Part shown: positions 10,967 through 23,748 of the stretch, piece by piece | Layout: every line of letters starts with the position of its first letter | Position numbering within the stretch: position 1 is the first letter of the stretch | Assembly (NCBI GenBank): GCA_947579665.1 | Contig: OX388351.1 | Location: forward strand, 2,170,001 to 2,234,000 | Direction of reading: 5' to 3' | Origin: Sympetrum striolatum | Lineage: Eukaryota; Arthropoda; Insecta; Odonata; Libellulidae | Length of the DNA: 64,000 nt | Notes under the pieces: model-generated | What the model was told of the DNA's origin: nothing | Seen by the model: the letters and a program-made list of their open reading frames with translations, nothing else | Database searches by the model: none | Translations under genes and position numbers: made by a program

Positions 10967-11426
10967 CCCCTTTTTAAACCTTTTATCCTTTATCTTTTTA
11001 TCTATTTATTTATTTATTTATTTATTGTTATCGCGTCATGGAGTGGCGACGTGTAATTTACTTTTGTCGCCGCTTGATGCACGTTATTTCACCGACGCAA
11101 AGCTCTGCAAGGTGAGGAGCAGTTAGACCCCAGCGTGTCAGACCCTTGATGAAGGCTTTATTAACGCGAGGAGCATCCTTTTGTACACGCAGACCTACGC
11201 AAACCCACGCACCCGCATTCACGCACTCTCCCTCGATAGAGGGCCATCGAGGGCGATGCCGCCGGCTAGGCCGGGGCTTCAGTTCGGGTGGCGGGACACC
11301 GCCTCCTCTTACTCGTGCACCCCTCGATAGAGGGCACAGGGTGTTAGGCGTTTGGTGGGGCGGCCTGGGCCCCGTTTTTAGTTTGGTGCTGAGGATATGG
11401 CGTGGGGCTCTACGTGGAATAAATAT
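10967..11426 (+). other. 3' UTR of the R1-clade element with twin hairpins
   Basis: The sequence runs from the ORF2 stop to the right CA tract. It includes a TTTA-repeat run (about 10990-11026). It also has two identical 14-nt hairpins CCCTC-GATA-GAGGG at 11230-11243 and 11321-11334, separated by a GC-rich, palindrome-rich stretch. The 3' UTR of such elements is normally what the RT recognises, so these hairpins are candidate recognition structures (inference). There is no poly(A) tail; the element ends AATAAATAT and then CA repeats. Confidence 0.7.
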
Positions 11427-11473
11427 ACACACATACACACACACACACACACACACATACACACACACACACA
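11427..11473. repeat. (CA)n microsatellite, right side of R1-clade insertion
   Basis: A CA run of about 47 bp with two CATA interruptions. It separates the R1-clade element from a second insertion that also starts with TTGG after the CA run. Confidence 0.95.
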
Positions 11474-11793
11474 TTGGGTTAGGGTATGGGTGTGGGTTAG
11501 GGTATGGGTGTGGGTTAGGGTATGGGTGTGGGTTAGGGTATGGGTTAGGGTGCGGGTTGGGATGTGGGTTGGGAAGTGGTTAGAGAGGGGGTTTGGGAGT
11601 GTGTTAGGGTGTGGGAACAAGGCTGGCCGGTAAAGAGTGGATGGGACTTATGTTGATTGATAAGTTCTGGAGTTGGATCTGGACTTTGCGTACCGGTCAA
11701 GGTAGAGGATGGTCAAAGGGAGTGTCGGGCCCCAAGCCTCAGCCCCCAAGACCTACGCCAGATTTGGAATCAGTTTCACTTCCCTATCTGGCA

Positions 11794-11831
<38 letters not shown>
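11474..11831 (+). mobile_element. Unclassified ~350 bp insertion with (TAA)n tail in the same (CA)n tract
   Basis: This segment is bounded by CA tracts on both sides and is absent from the other copies of the host repeat. It begins with a G-rich minisatellite. A unique GC-richer stretch follows (about 11590-11793), then a (TAA)n run (about 11794-11831) directly against the next CA tract. A short-repeat 3' tail is typical of several non-LTR families, so a truncated LINE or a SINE-like element is likely. I cannot recognise a coding domain in it. Confidence 0.55.
11476..11570 (+). repeat. 18 bp TTAGGG-containing minisatellite
   Basis: The unit GGGTTAGGGTATGGGTGT is repeated about three and a half times (to about 11545), then degrades into GGGTT/GGGAT variants. 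The runs of three G would allow a G-quadruplex. It resembles telomere repeat but is not a (TTAGG)n or (TTAGGG)n array. Confidence 0.8.
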
Positions 11832-11834
<3 letters not shown>

Positions 11835-11991
11835 CACACACACACACACACATACACACAGACATCATTCCAAAAATGGTCAAAATATGTTCTAGGGACC
11901 CCAAAACATGTATTTCCGTTGAAATCTCGAAGTCGATTTTTTTCATGAAAACAATACTTTCTCTATACTTCGTATATGGAGAAAGTAAAAA
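11832..11991 (+). repeat. ~1 kb interspersed repeat, copy B, right part
   Basis: The tail of copy B begins with the rest of its CA tract. It continues through CAGACATCATTCC and GGGACCCCAAAACATG to the terminal hairpin (CTTTCTC-TATAC-TTC-GTATA-TG-GAGAAAG) and AGTAAAAA. It joins 3971-4913 to make one complete copy. Confidence 0.9.
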
Positions 11992-13294
11992 TAGAAGGAT
12001 TTTCAAAGCAAGCCATATAATATTAATACATATTATCAAGAAAGAGCAGAACATATTTTCATCAGATTCACTAGGAACACAGACTGGAGTGTGTGTAGAA
12101 TAACCAAACCTGTTATTTTTGGATAAAGTGAACACGAAATGAAATAGAATGAGGAGAATTTGAATTAACAACTGGTTAACTTTCTGTAAGATCGAGAAGA
12201 ATGCTAAGATACTACTAAATTACACACAAAATAGAAATATGTAGAAAATACTTGCAATCACCATTTGAATTCATATATAGCTGGAATCCTCAATCATCAA
12301 ATAGTCTCACTTTGAAACTAATGAGAGGTAGTCTTCAATTTTTAATCATAAATTAATTAATATCAATATTACGTAACGACTATTAATACTTTTGCGGAAT
12401 TATGCATAATATTTCAGAGAATTATCGACAGTACGCAAGTACCTAATATTTTATGAGATTTTAAAGAACGGCTTGTGGGAGAATGTTGAGCAAAATGGAA
12501 TATGTACTTAATTTTCTGAGATTTTTTGGGGGAATAAGGAAAGTAAAGAGATACGATATTATGGTATGAAAACCTATAATGCAAATTTAACTTTGTGAAA
12601 ATCATACATTTGGTATTGCACATTTAGTATTTTTCTATTATTAATGGTTTTCCAAAAAGAATGTAACCTTATCCTACTATGTTACAATGATGAAATTTAT
12701 TATCGACTTTAAAATTAACCATAAAAACCGTAAAAATAAATAAAAGGTAGCTTATGTAATCGTCCTCACTATCTATTCCGGCACACGTATTGTGTGCTCA
12801 CTTAATAAGGCAACTGACAAATCTTATCCAGATCCACACTGTCATGACAGTAATGGCAGTCGTCCTATCCTTCACTGTCACTAGAAGACGGGGGTTTAAT
12901 TACTACGGGTAAAACCCTGTTCTGTCCCTCCCGTTTTGCCCCAAAATCTTATTTTTAGGTCAACCAATTCTATCGCGACAGTATTCTAGCCCAATAAACA
13001 TTGAAACCATACAGAAACGTAGATTACATTTCATTCTTTCGAATCCTTGAAGTAATACTTAAGTATTCCAATAAATTACTACTTGCAGACTTGAGTAATA
13101 GATGCTCCAAATTACAAAAACGATCACGGTAAATTCGACGAAGCGTTCTGAAAAAAAGGATCACGGAATGGCGGAAATTGCTTGAACAATAGTACGGTAT
13201 GTCAATCCAACCTACCTGAGTCGTTTTTACATAGGTGAAAGAACTAATTGGCTTAAAAATCCGGTACCCCGTTCTGCCCCAAGTTCCCGCAATA
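11992..13294. other. AT-rich intergenic sequence, nothing recognised
   Basis: No convincing ORF or RNA gene is present. Around 12900-12955 and 13263-13282 there are GTTCTG(C/T)CCC-type strings that may be ends of a decayed DNA transposon, but no clear inverted pair was found. Confidence 0.5.
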
Positions 13295-13552
13295 CAGGGG
13301 TCTCCAAACTACGGCCCGCGGGCCAGATGCGGCCCGCGAGGCCCTCTCGTCCGACCCGTGGATCAGCCGCCGCTTATGTGGACTTACCAAATTAAATTAC
13401 AATAATTGTTATATTTAATAATATTAAATTAATAATTGAAAATAGCATCTATGTTTCGATTCTTTTTTATTTGGACCTCGAGTGTGCAGTCGGCCCCCAA
13501 ACTGCTGTTTGATAGTTAATGCGGCCCTCGGGCTGAAGAGTTTGCAGACCCT
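13295..13552. mobile_element. hAT-like non-autonomous element (MITE), ~258 bp
   Basis: The left end CAGGGGTCTCCAAACT and the right end AGTTTGCAGACCCTA are imperfect inverted repeats. Inside each lies a GC-rich palindromic segment (CGGCCCGCGGGCC on the left; GCGGCCCTCGGGC on the right). The interior is AT-rich. Ends of the form CAGGGGT(C/N)...CAAACT are typical of hAT elements. I could not see an 8 bp target duplication, so the copy is probably old. Confidence 0.7.
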
Positions 13553-15037
<1,485 letters not shown>

Positions 15038-15365
15038 CTAACAGAATTTAATTAACCGATATTTAAATTTATTTAACTTCGCCTTGAGGGCACGCACTTG
15101 GGAAGGAAATGGCTCAAATAAACCTGCAGGGAGAGCCTTCCATTGATCTATTGTTCTATTAAGGAAGGAGAATTCAGCAATATTAGCCCTTTGAGAGGGA
15201 GGTTCAATTTCATAAATATGGTCTTTCCTGCTTAAATAAGTGGGGTTTCTAATTCATCTCTTAATATCTGCCCGTACTATCCTGCCTATATAAGCGTTGT
15301 GTAAGCTTCCTCACCTGTAAACATACCTTCTGTTTTATAAAGTTTTCCAACCAAGCTTTTCTAAC
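15038..15365 (-). pseudogene. C-terminal remnant of a non-LTR (CR1/jockey-type) reverse transcriptase
   Basis: The minus-strand translation gives a run typical of the C-terminus of CR1/jockey-like ORF2 proteins: NAYIGRIVRADIKR, stop, IRNPTYLSRKDHIYEI, then EPPSQRANIAEFSFLNRT and IDQWKALPAGLFEPFPSQVR. It ends in a stop at 15038-15040. In-frame stops interrupt the copy at three or so places (for example after GWKTL and after IKR). The upstream catalytic part is not recognisable. This is a dead 5'-truncated LINE copy. The family name is an inference from the RTIDQWKALP-type block. Confidence 0.65.
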
Positions 15366-17051
15366 ATTTCTGATACACTTGCGGTTCTTTTGAATTTATT
15401 CTTAACATATCGTGCCTAGATTAGTAGATCTTCTAACTACCAAATTCTTCATTTCGACTTGTAACCATGTATGTTGCCTTCAAAAGGTCTATTTACCTTA
15501 ATTTATTACCTTATTTTTTTCGTACATTTCCATGTGAAATTCAGCTTTTTGTGGTGGAATACGCACCAGCGAACTGCAAATGAAATCAAACACTGAAGAC
15601 ATCGGATGGGAGGTAACGCTTATTCCTGAGGCCTAACGTTATTCTCCGAGGAAGAAATATATCTTCGTGGCAACTGCTTTCATTAATTAGTGTACCTTTG
15701 TGTGTGTTTGTCCCATTATCGCACCAAAATTTTATTCAATTTATTTTATTGTTCGCAAAACAATTCATACGCACTGGAGCCAGATGCCTTCAGTAAAAGA
15801 TACTTGAAATGGTACACTAAGAACGAGCTTGGATTATGGAATTCTATGGAACATGCTACAATCAAATAGATTAATTTCTCTTGAAATAAATCATCGATAA
15901 ATTCACTTAAATATTATAGACGGTGATATTACAATTGCAAAACGATGTACTTATTCACACGCAATTATGATTAGTGACCTGGGAATTTGAAATTTCTTCC
16001 TAGGCTAAACCACGAAAAAATTCCTTTGGATCCCCATTTGAGGCACTTAATATACGCAGTTAGTATTTCAATTCACGCCAGGCAATACTTCAGTATTTAT
16101 TGTATTCTTTTGTTGATGAGAATCTTTTCCTCAGATAAATCCACGCATCGCGGAGATTCTTATCTTAAAGGTAACTGAATATGAGTTTTCGGTGAAGCGG
16201 TGCGAGTAAAATGAATCCTCGGTATTCTCTGTGAAGTTCACATTATGTTACACCTGATTTGTGCATCACTTTTTACGTAATGTATGTACGTCATTTTTTA
16301 AACAATGTGATATAAGACCTCTCTCATAGACAGCATCGAAGGGTATTCAAGAATTTTTTTATTTTCCTAAAATATGTGACCAAAACCAGTAGCATCTTAT
16401 GCGCTCTTAACTACAATTCTTTCTATACCCCTATTAATAATGGAACCTAAATTTACCTTGATCTTTAACAGAGACTCCTTTTTTTAATGAAGAAAGCTTC
16501 AGATGCATCGAAGAAGGTAGAGTTACCTTCATGTATTCTATCCTTAAACAATGTGAGCTAATTACGTAAGTTTGACGCAAAAAAAAACTTCTCCGAAACT
16601 ATAATTAGGCATACTTCAATGGAAATTTCGAAGCTGGAGCTAAAATAGAAAGGTGGCAAGCGAAAGTCCTTACAAGTCATTTTGTGTCTTTGAGTAACTG
16701 ATTTGGAAAGTAAAGTAACGGAGCTCCTTTGCAAAGGACTTTCACTTAAGCATCGAAAAATGTCTAAATTATCTGTTTAAGAAAAGCACATCAAAATTTA
16801 ATACTTCTTTCCAAATATAATCATTACAAATGGAACAATTTTCCTTGTTGCCGATTTTTTTAACGGTCGAAGGTTCTATTTTAAATTAAAGCAAACACGC
16901 TAATAAATTCAGCTAAACTATTATAAACTGAGCTTTAAAATTGTCTAAATTAATTTGCAAGATCTCCAGTAACGGAAGTATGAAGATATGAAGTTCAAGT
17001 AGAGAAAGAAACGTACGATTAAGAAATTATTCATCGCTGACTCTTATAAAA
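15366..17051. other. AT-rich intergenic sequence, nothing recognised
   Basis: Only short ORFs are present, with no domain signature. Confidence 0.5.
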
Positions 17052-17466
17052 CGATCTATAGAAGCCTATTTATGGAGCGATATTTTGTAGGAAAGTGAAA
17101 CTTGGACTGTAACAGCAACAAAGTAGAGGATATTAGAAGCAACAGAAATATGGTTATACAGAAGAATTATAAAAATAAATCCACTGAAATTTTTGAAACT
17201 AAGGGAAAACTCTTGATAGCTAATGTTTGAGGAGATGAGGTTCTGAGAGGACTTTGGGATTTATTCTTTACAGACAATAAGGAAGTCGGAAGAATGAATG
17301 AAGGAAGAAATCCGTGGAGAACATTGATTAGAAAAAGAGAAAACATGATTGAGGACTCAATCAGGTAAGATACTTTGCTGAAGCCAGTATTGGAAGGAAT
17401 TATGCATTGGAGGAATTATAAGAAAGATTTGGATTGGTTTATGATAGGCAAGAGAAAGACAGTGTA
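17052..17466 (+). pseudogene. C-terminal remnant of an RTE/BovB-like or related LINE ORF2
   Basis: Reading from 17052 gives RSIEAYLWSDIL, stop, ESETWTVTATK, stop, RILEATEIWLYRRIIKI. This matches the block after the RT domain in many insect LINEs, where a YGSETW..T motif is followed by AAEMW..RRILKI. After ~17170 the frame is broken several times, but KPVLEGIMHWRNYKKDLDW near the end keeps the expected flavour. Two or more stops make it a pseudogene. The precise clade is not certain. Confidence 0.6.
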
Positions 17467-18228
17467 AATATCAACAATCACGATGTAATGAGCTTGGAAA
17501 TCTGCAAAAATCAATCCTCTTACTAAAAACCCTTGCTGACGATTTATATAAAACCAACGAAATAGGTACGTGAGATATCTTAGAAAAAGCAGCAGAGCTT
17601 AACATTAAGCAGATAATCTAGATACACGCAAGTATTTTTGCTACATTATTACCTATTTTTTTAATATAAACTATTTAAAGAGGGTAAAATTTAATTCGCA
17701 CATTTAACGACAATATCCTGCTATAGCTAAGAGTCCATACATATCTCTTGGAATGTCTGATAAGTGACGATAGTTGAATTCACTATACTCTCAAAATAAG
17801 CGTAGAGAGCAATAATTCAGTTGCATGGGGATTCATTTATGATGATTAGAATTCATCTTCGAACAATAGCTGTGTTGAAGTGACATTTCCGCAGTTTTAA
17901 CGAATTCAGCTCAACACCATTTTACTGTAGTAAAGAGCGGTTCCACCAAATGAAATGAAAACAGACTAATGGTTCCAAAAAACATAAATTTTTACCTATT
18001 AATTAATTATCTTACCTATTTTGTATGCATAAAAATTACGGTGGAACAAATACTACTTCAAGCTATCTAAAGAACGAAGGGTATTCACGTCGTGCTAATT
18101 TTAATTTTTCTTTAGAATATTATAGAATAAGAAATTACTTTATTAAAAAAGGCAAAACTCAATTAAATATGATATTATACTTAGTTTTAAACTTAAATGT
18201 TGAATATGATCTTCAGCGTCAAAAGATA
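17467..18228. other. AT-rich intergenic sequence, nothing recognised
   Basis: The only ORF of note (18025-18237) runs into repeat copy C and shows no domain. Confidence 0.5.
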
Positions 18229-19260
18229 AAAATCTGATGTGGCCAGCACATGACTTTCTCCATATATATAAGATGTAAATATTTATCTACGAAAGTATTT
18301 TCGAACTCTGTATTCCATCTAAACTTTGAAGATGAGTGATTAATTTATATCATATTATCTTTTACGTCACAAACATTATAAATAATGTTTTTCGGGACAT
18401 GCTCGATGAAAAACGATGAAATGGCTATTCGCCCACAGCGCCAAGAGCGCTCATGAAGTACAAAATCGGCAACTTCCGGTTTATCAGTATTTCATGAATA
18501 TCTCCTAAAAAATCAGTTTTACAAAAATATATTTCAAACAAAAGTTATAGCAAAATTTATTTTCTAAAACTATTATAATTAATAGTATATACCTAAATAT
18601 CATATTTATTGAGATATTTTGAAAACCGGAAATGAGCTTTGAAGAATGAAGCTCGACTTCCGTTGTACTGATTTGCTCCAAAAACTAATCAACTCTAAAC
18701 ACACCAACCAAAATACTATATATGAAATTTGGTGTTGATCCGACAATTAATTTTCATGTTAGATCGCCCACAAAGTACATAATAGCTACTTCCGGTTTAT
18801 CAGTAATTCACGAATAACTCCTAATCAACCGATGATAAAAAAATATGTTAAATACAAAAGTTATAGTATATCACATTATCTAAAACTTTTATAAGGTATA
18901 CATTATACCTATCCATCATATTTATGGAGATATTTTGAAAACCGGAAATGAGCTTTGATGAAGAAAGCTCGACTTCCAGTCAACCGATTTACTCCAAAAA
19001 CTAATCAACTCTGACAGCACACAAAACAGTACTATATATGAAGTTTGTTTTTGATACGACTAATAGTTTTCACGTTAGAGCGCCCACTAGCACACACACA
19101 CATACACACACACACACACATACACACAGACATCATTCCGAAAATGGTCAAAACGTGTTCTAGGGACCCCAAAACGTGTATTTCCGTTGAAATCTCAAAG
19201 TCGAATTTTTTCATGAAAACAATACTTTCTCTATACTTCGTATATGGAGAAAGTAAAAAA
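18229..19260 (+). repeat. ~1 kb interspersed repeat, copy C
   Basis: A complete copy with the 5' end AAAAATCTGATGTGGCC, two tandem monomers (from about 18438 and 18763), a short CA tract (19092-19127), and the tail ending GGAGAAAGTAAAAAA. No target-site duplication is evident; both ends carry an A5 run. Confidence 0.93.
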
Positions 19261-22200
19261 GGGACTGCATTTTTAACAAATACAACAAAAGCTGAAAGTT
19301 GTAAAACAGTATTATCATAAAAAGTATGCATTTTAGACTTATTATTTTAAAACACGGACCACAATAAATTGACAAATTTATCACAACCATCAATAGTGTG
19401 ATAGCGTCACTAGAGGGACGCTTTAAAAAAGGTAAACGCTACGTGGAACCGTCACGATCGTCGCCGATCTCAACACCTTCACGCAATTCTCGAACTTTAA
19501 AAGAGACCTTCAAAGACAAATACGGATTGGAAAACAAAAGCCCTGCGAGTGTGCTTAATGAAACACTCGAAGGATGGCGTTGGAGGGAAACAAACGAATC
19601 GCGCACATGAGATCGCGGGAGACAAAAGACGATCTGTTCCCTTCTCCCTCTTTTATGCCCAACGTGAATTCCGCAAAGCGTGAACCGACGTGCAAATACG
19701 GGGAAAAGCTCTGAGCCCAGAAGAAAAAAAAGAAGGAAAATCAGCCTCCCTGCGAGGCGCGCTACTTGCGAATTTCTTTCCTTGGTCCTTTATCGCAGGC
19801 AATTTATCCAATTGCCAGGACCGACGCACACCTTAAACGACAGTACTGCTACTTTTGCTTCAAACGTACTCTTACTGGCGAGCCCTAGTAGCATACATAA
19901 CCATACAACTTACTAGAAATAGGTATGAACTATCCTATGCTCAGCTGGGTTTTTGAGAAATGGATCTTCGACTTAAGTATTACATTTAATTAAATCCATT
20001 TTCTTCTCCTTTCATTTCACTTCCGTTTCTATTTTATTCCTTCAAATGGCAATTTAAGCAATCATTTACCCGAAAATGATAGGTTTGTTGAAAAATATTC
20101 TATGGAAATAATTTCGATCAAAATTAATTATTTCCACAATAGGTTACCTTAAAGTTACCGTAAAGATTTCCGTGTACTTATCAATATTTTTCTTATCATT
20201 CTAATCTAATATCGATGAATGTTGACGGAACCAAATACCTTTGAAATATCGTACTATATCTCTTGCATTAAACTATCAAAGAAACTCAACCCACTGTTTG
20301 GGACTTGTTTGTTTGTTTAATTTTTTTATTATTACTCTCCTTATTTTCAAGGGATTTCAATTGGTGTCACCTCATTGAAACTTTTGAGTACCGATAATGA
20401 AGGTGCTTAATTTTTAAATTTCCTTTTGACTATTTTTTCTTAAGTTAATATAAATTTTGCACCTTTCATTTTATTTCTTGTATCACGATGTTTACCAAGT
20501 TAAGACTTTTTCTCATAACCGAATACTAATTGACTTCTTCGCTCTTAATTCTCGATGCCTAACCGCTTCATCTAAATACCCCTATATAAGGAAACTTCCT
20601 TATTATCACAATTATCCTCATTCTTAGGCGCGCATAGCAAGCCATCCGGACTTCTAGCCCTTTCAAGTGAGGCCATTAAAAGCGTGTTACTTATCTGCTC
20701 TCTCCCTGTTCAACACCATGACAACCTTAAGTGCTTTCACCGAGTGATTCTTGCGTGAGAATATTTCCGTGATCGAAGGGAAAATCCTAATTGGAGTAGA
20801 TGCTCGCCTTTGAAATTTGTAGAATAATCCAAATTGATTTGGGAAATCCACTAATGGTGATATAGTCGGAATACCGATTGATGAATCCAGGTGAGAAATA
20901 ATTGGACAGGAAATGAGAGGAGAGGAAGTAGGACAAAATGGAAAATTTAACGAAACCCAGAGAATTATTCTTTAGTGGTTCACTACAACTACTCTCAACT
21001 TCCTCAACTACACCCTCAACTACTCCCTCTACTGCAGTGGTACCCTACAAATTTCCTCGGAGGATACAGTAGTAGGTCATCAGGTCACTATTGCTTGCAT
21101 TTCAAGAAATTTTATTTTTTTCAATTCTCGACTAAATTGGGTGAAACATATTTGTAACTTAATACCGTAAATCAAGCGATTGTAGTAATACATTATGGCC
21201 GGAGTCAGTCTCCGTGCAGTAAGTAATGCTCTCGTTTATTTAATGTTGGAATTTTCTTCCTATTTGACTTAAACTACAACGCCATTTTCATGCGAGAGAT
21301 GCCGCAAAGATGAACTGAATTATTTGATACATCCACTCTATGATTAACTATCAAAGAAGGTCTATGGAAAATCATTTCCTCCAAATCTTCTCCTTCTAAA
21401 TCCATGTAATTATGATGCATTCGTTGCTAAATAATGAAACATGATTTCGATTTCCAAACAGTATTTTTTTAATGTTTATCTCCATGAGCACTAAGAAGGG
21501 AGGAATTCAAACTTTTGGAGGACTTCGAGATGTGGGAATGGAAGTCGGGTCGATAGGAAAAAGAACACGGAGGCGTTGGAGGTGGTTGGGGAGGAGAGGG
21601 CTTTAATTGAAGTTATTAAGCATCGACAAAAGAAATGCGTGGGTTAAATATTGATAGAAGAGGGGGTAGAATTCAGGGGTAGAAGTGTAATCCCGTGAAC
21701 TCCGATCTGTATATTTTACCACTTCCGCAAGAAGAATACACGCAATTATTAATGAACGCAATATGATGACGTTGGAAATAAAATGGAATTTTATGAACCT
21801 ACAAGCTTTTACGTGCTCCTCTTTGAGGCCGCTAATATATATTTATTCTCTTCTACTCTTCTATTCTCCTTTTTCTATACCTCCATTATTACTACTTCTA
21901 TTTGTACGATTTTTCATCTCTACCAAGTCAAACCCCGTTTACAATATTACGGAGCTGTTTTTACTTTGCGCCAGCTAGGCCCTATCTTTAACATTGCTTA
22001 CTATAGGTAAGATTTTGCTTTTGCAGTCGTGATAGAAATCGAAACCTGTGTCAAGAATCGCAAAATCTTATTTAGGTTATTCCAAGAACGATGACTTCAA
22101 GAAAGTCATAAAAAGCGAATCCTTTCACACAAAATCCTGATTATAATTTTAATGTCGTGCTAAGTAAATTATAATACTTCATAATGAAAATGCAGAAGAC

Positions 22201-22535
22201 TAACATGAATTAATATTGGTTAAAACTATCGAGTTTCACTAAATCGCCGTTTATAATCCACATATCGTTCCTGGAGATTAAGTAGAAACCAGTTTCCTAA
22301 AATAAAATCAAACGAACATTAATATTTTTTCTTTTACTCTCAAATAATGTTTCCACGGAGATCGATTAACTCACAGGATTAGCCTAACTGACAATATAGA
22401 TTCATAAATAATGACTATTTGAAAATTTTGCATGTTTCATTGTTTATTAAAACTAAAGATATATGCAGTAATATTTACATTAAGATTGATGATGAGATGT
22501 ATGAAAAAGCTAAAACATTACCCATTACATCCTTT
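19261..22535. other. Intergenic sequence with one GC-richer patch (about 19390-19920)
   Basis: The patch at 19390-19920 is visibly less AT-rich than its surroundings. It contains a 70-codon open frame at 19398-19610 that starts only with GTG (product Ser/Arg/Lys-rich) and a 78-codon frame at 19680-19916, also beginning with GTG. Neither shows a domain, and no splice context is obvious. It could be an exon, a conserved non-coding block or a foreign remnant. The rest (19920-22535) shows nothing recognised. Confidence 0.35.
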
Positions 22536-23703
22536 AAAAATCTGATGTGGCCAGCACATGACTTTCTCCATATATAGGATGAAAATATTTATCTACGACA
22601 GTAATTTCGAACTCTATATTCAATCTAAACTTGGAAGATGAGTGATTAATTTATATATTATTATCTTTGACGTCACAAACATTATAAATAATGTTTATCG
22701 GGAGATGATCGATGAAAAACGATGAAATGGCCTTTCGCCCCAGCAACTTCCGGTTTATCAGTATTTCATGAATAACTCCTAAACAATCAGTGATACGAAA
22801 ATATGTTTCAAACAAAAGTTATAGTTAATTTTATTTTCTTAAACGTTTATAATTAGTAGTATATACCTTAATATCATATTTATTGAGATATTTTGAAAAC
22901 CGGAAATGAGCTTTGAAGAATGAAGCTCAACTTCCGGTAAACCGATTCACTCCAAAAACTAATCAACTCTAACGACACCAATCAAAGTACTAATTTTGAA
23001 ATTTGGTGTTGATACAACGAATGGTTTTTATGTTAGAGCGCCCAAAAGTACATAATCACCTACTTCCGGTTTATCGGTATTTCACGAATAATTCCTAATC
23101 AACCGGTGATACAAAAATATGTTAAATACAAAAGTTATAGTAAATTACATTATCAAAAACTTTTATACGTAATTCAATATACGTATGTATCATATTTATG
23201 GAGATATTTTGAAAACCGGAAATGAGCTTTGAAGAATGAAGCTCAACTTCCGGTAAACCGATTCACTCCAAAAACTAATCAACTCTAACGACACCAATCA
23301 AAGTACTAATTTTGAAATTTGGTGTTGATACAACGAATGGTTTTTATGTTAGAGCGCCCACAAAGTACATAATCACCTACTTCCGGTTTATCGGTATTTC
23401 ACGAATAATTACTAATCAACCGGTGATACAAAAATATGTTAAATACAAAAGTTATAGTAAATTACATTATCAAAAACTTTTATAGGTAATACAATATACG
23501 TATGTATCATATTTATGGAGATATTTTGAAAACCGGAAATGAGCTTTGATGAATGTAGCTCGACTTCCGGTAAACCGATATACTCCAAAAACTAATCAAT
23601 TGTGACAGCACACACCACAGTAATATATATGAAGTTTGGTATTGATTAATTTTTTCATGAAAACAATACTTTCTCTATACTTCGTATATAGAGAAAGTAA
23701 AAA
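22536..23703 (+). repeat. ~1 kb interspersed repeat, copy D (three monomers, CA tract lost)
   Basis: The copy starts AAAAATCTGATGTGGCC and holds three tandem monomers (about 22740, 23035 and 23345) instead of two. The second and third are very similar, so this is a recent internal duplication. After the third monomer it jumps from TTTGGTATTGAT straight to the tail (ATTTTTTCATGAAAACAATAC), missing the CA tract and ~80 bp after it. Confidence 0.9.
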
Positions 23704-23748
23704 TACTTTTTAGTTGAGATTTAATAGGATATAATTTTTACTCGAATA

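Larger units (their letters stand above)
4914..11426 (+). mobile_element. Full-length R1-clade-like non-LTR retrotransposon inserted in (CA)n
   Basis: A 6.5 kb element runs between two CA tracts, with a 5' UTR (4914-5173), a gag-like ORF1 (5174-7009), an AT-rich inter-ORF stretch, ORF2 with APE endonuclease and reverse transcriptase (7520-10966), and a 3' UTR ending ...GGAATAAATAT just before the right CA tract. Both main ORFs are intact. The element is much more GC-rich than its surroundings. Within the R1 clade, Waldo and Mino-type elements are known to insert in simple ACAY or AC repeats; the (CA)n position here fits that habit. The R1-clade assignment rests on EN/RT motifs, the C-terminal CCHC and the target choice, and needs an RT tree to confirm. 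Exact ends are uncertain by a few bases because the flanks are repetitive. Confidence 0.88.

Noticed and set aside
11476..11570. True telomere or internal telomeric array
   Set aside because: The unit is 18 bp and irregular and lies between CA tracts as part of an insertion; it is not a (TTAGG)n run.
12890..13290. DNA transposon bounded by GTTCTG(C/T)CCC strings
   Set aside because: The two strings are in the same orientation, and no target duplication or transposase block could be matched to them.
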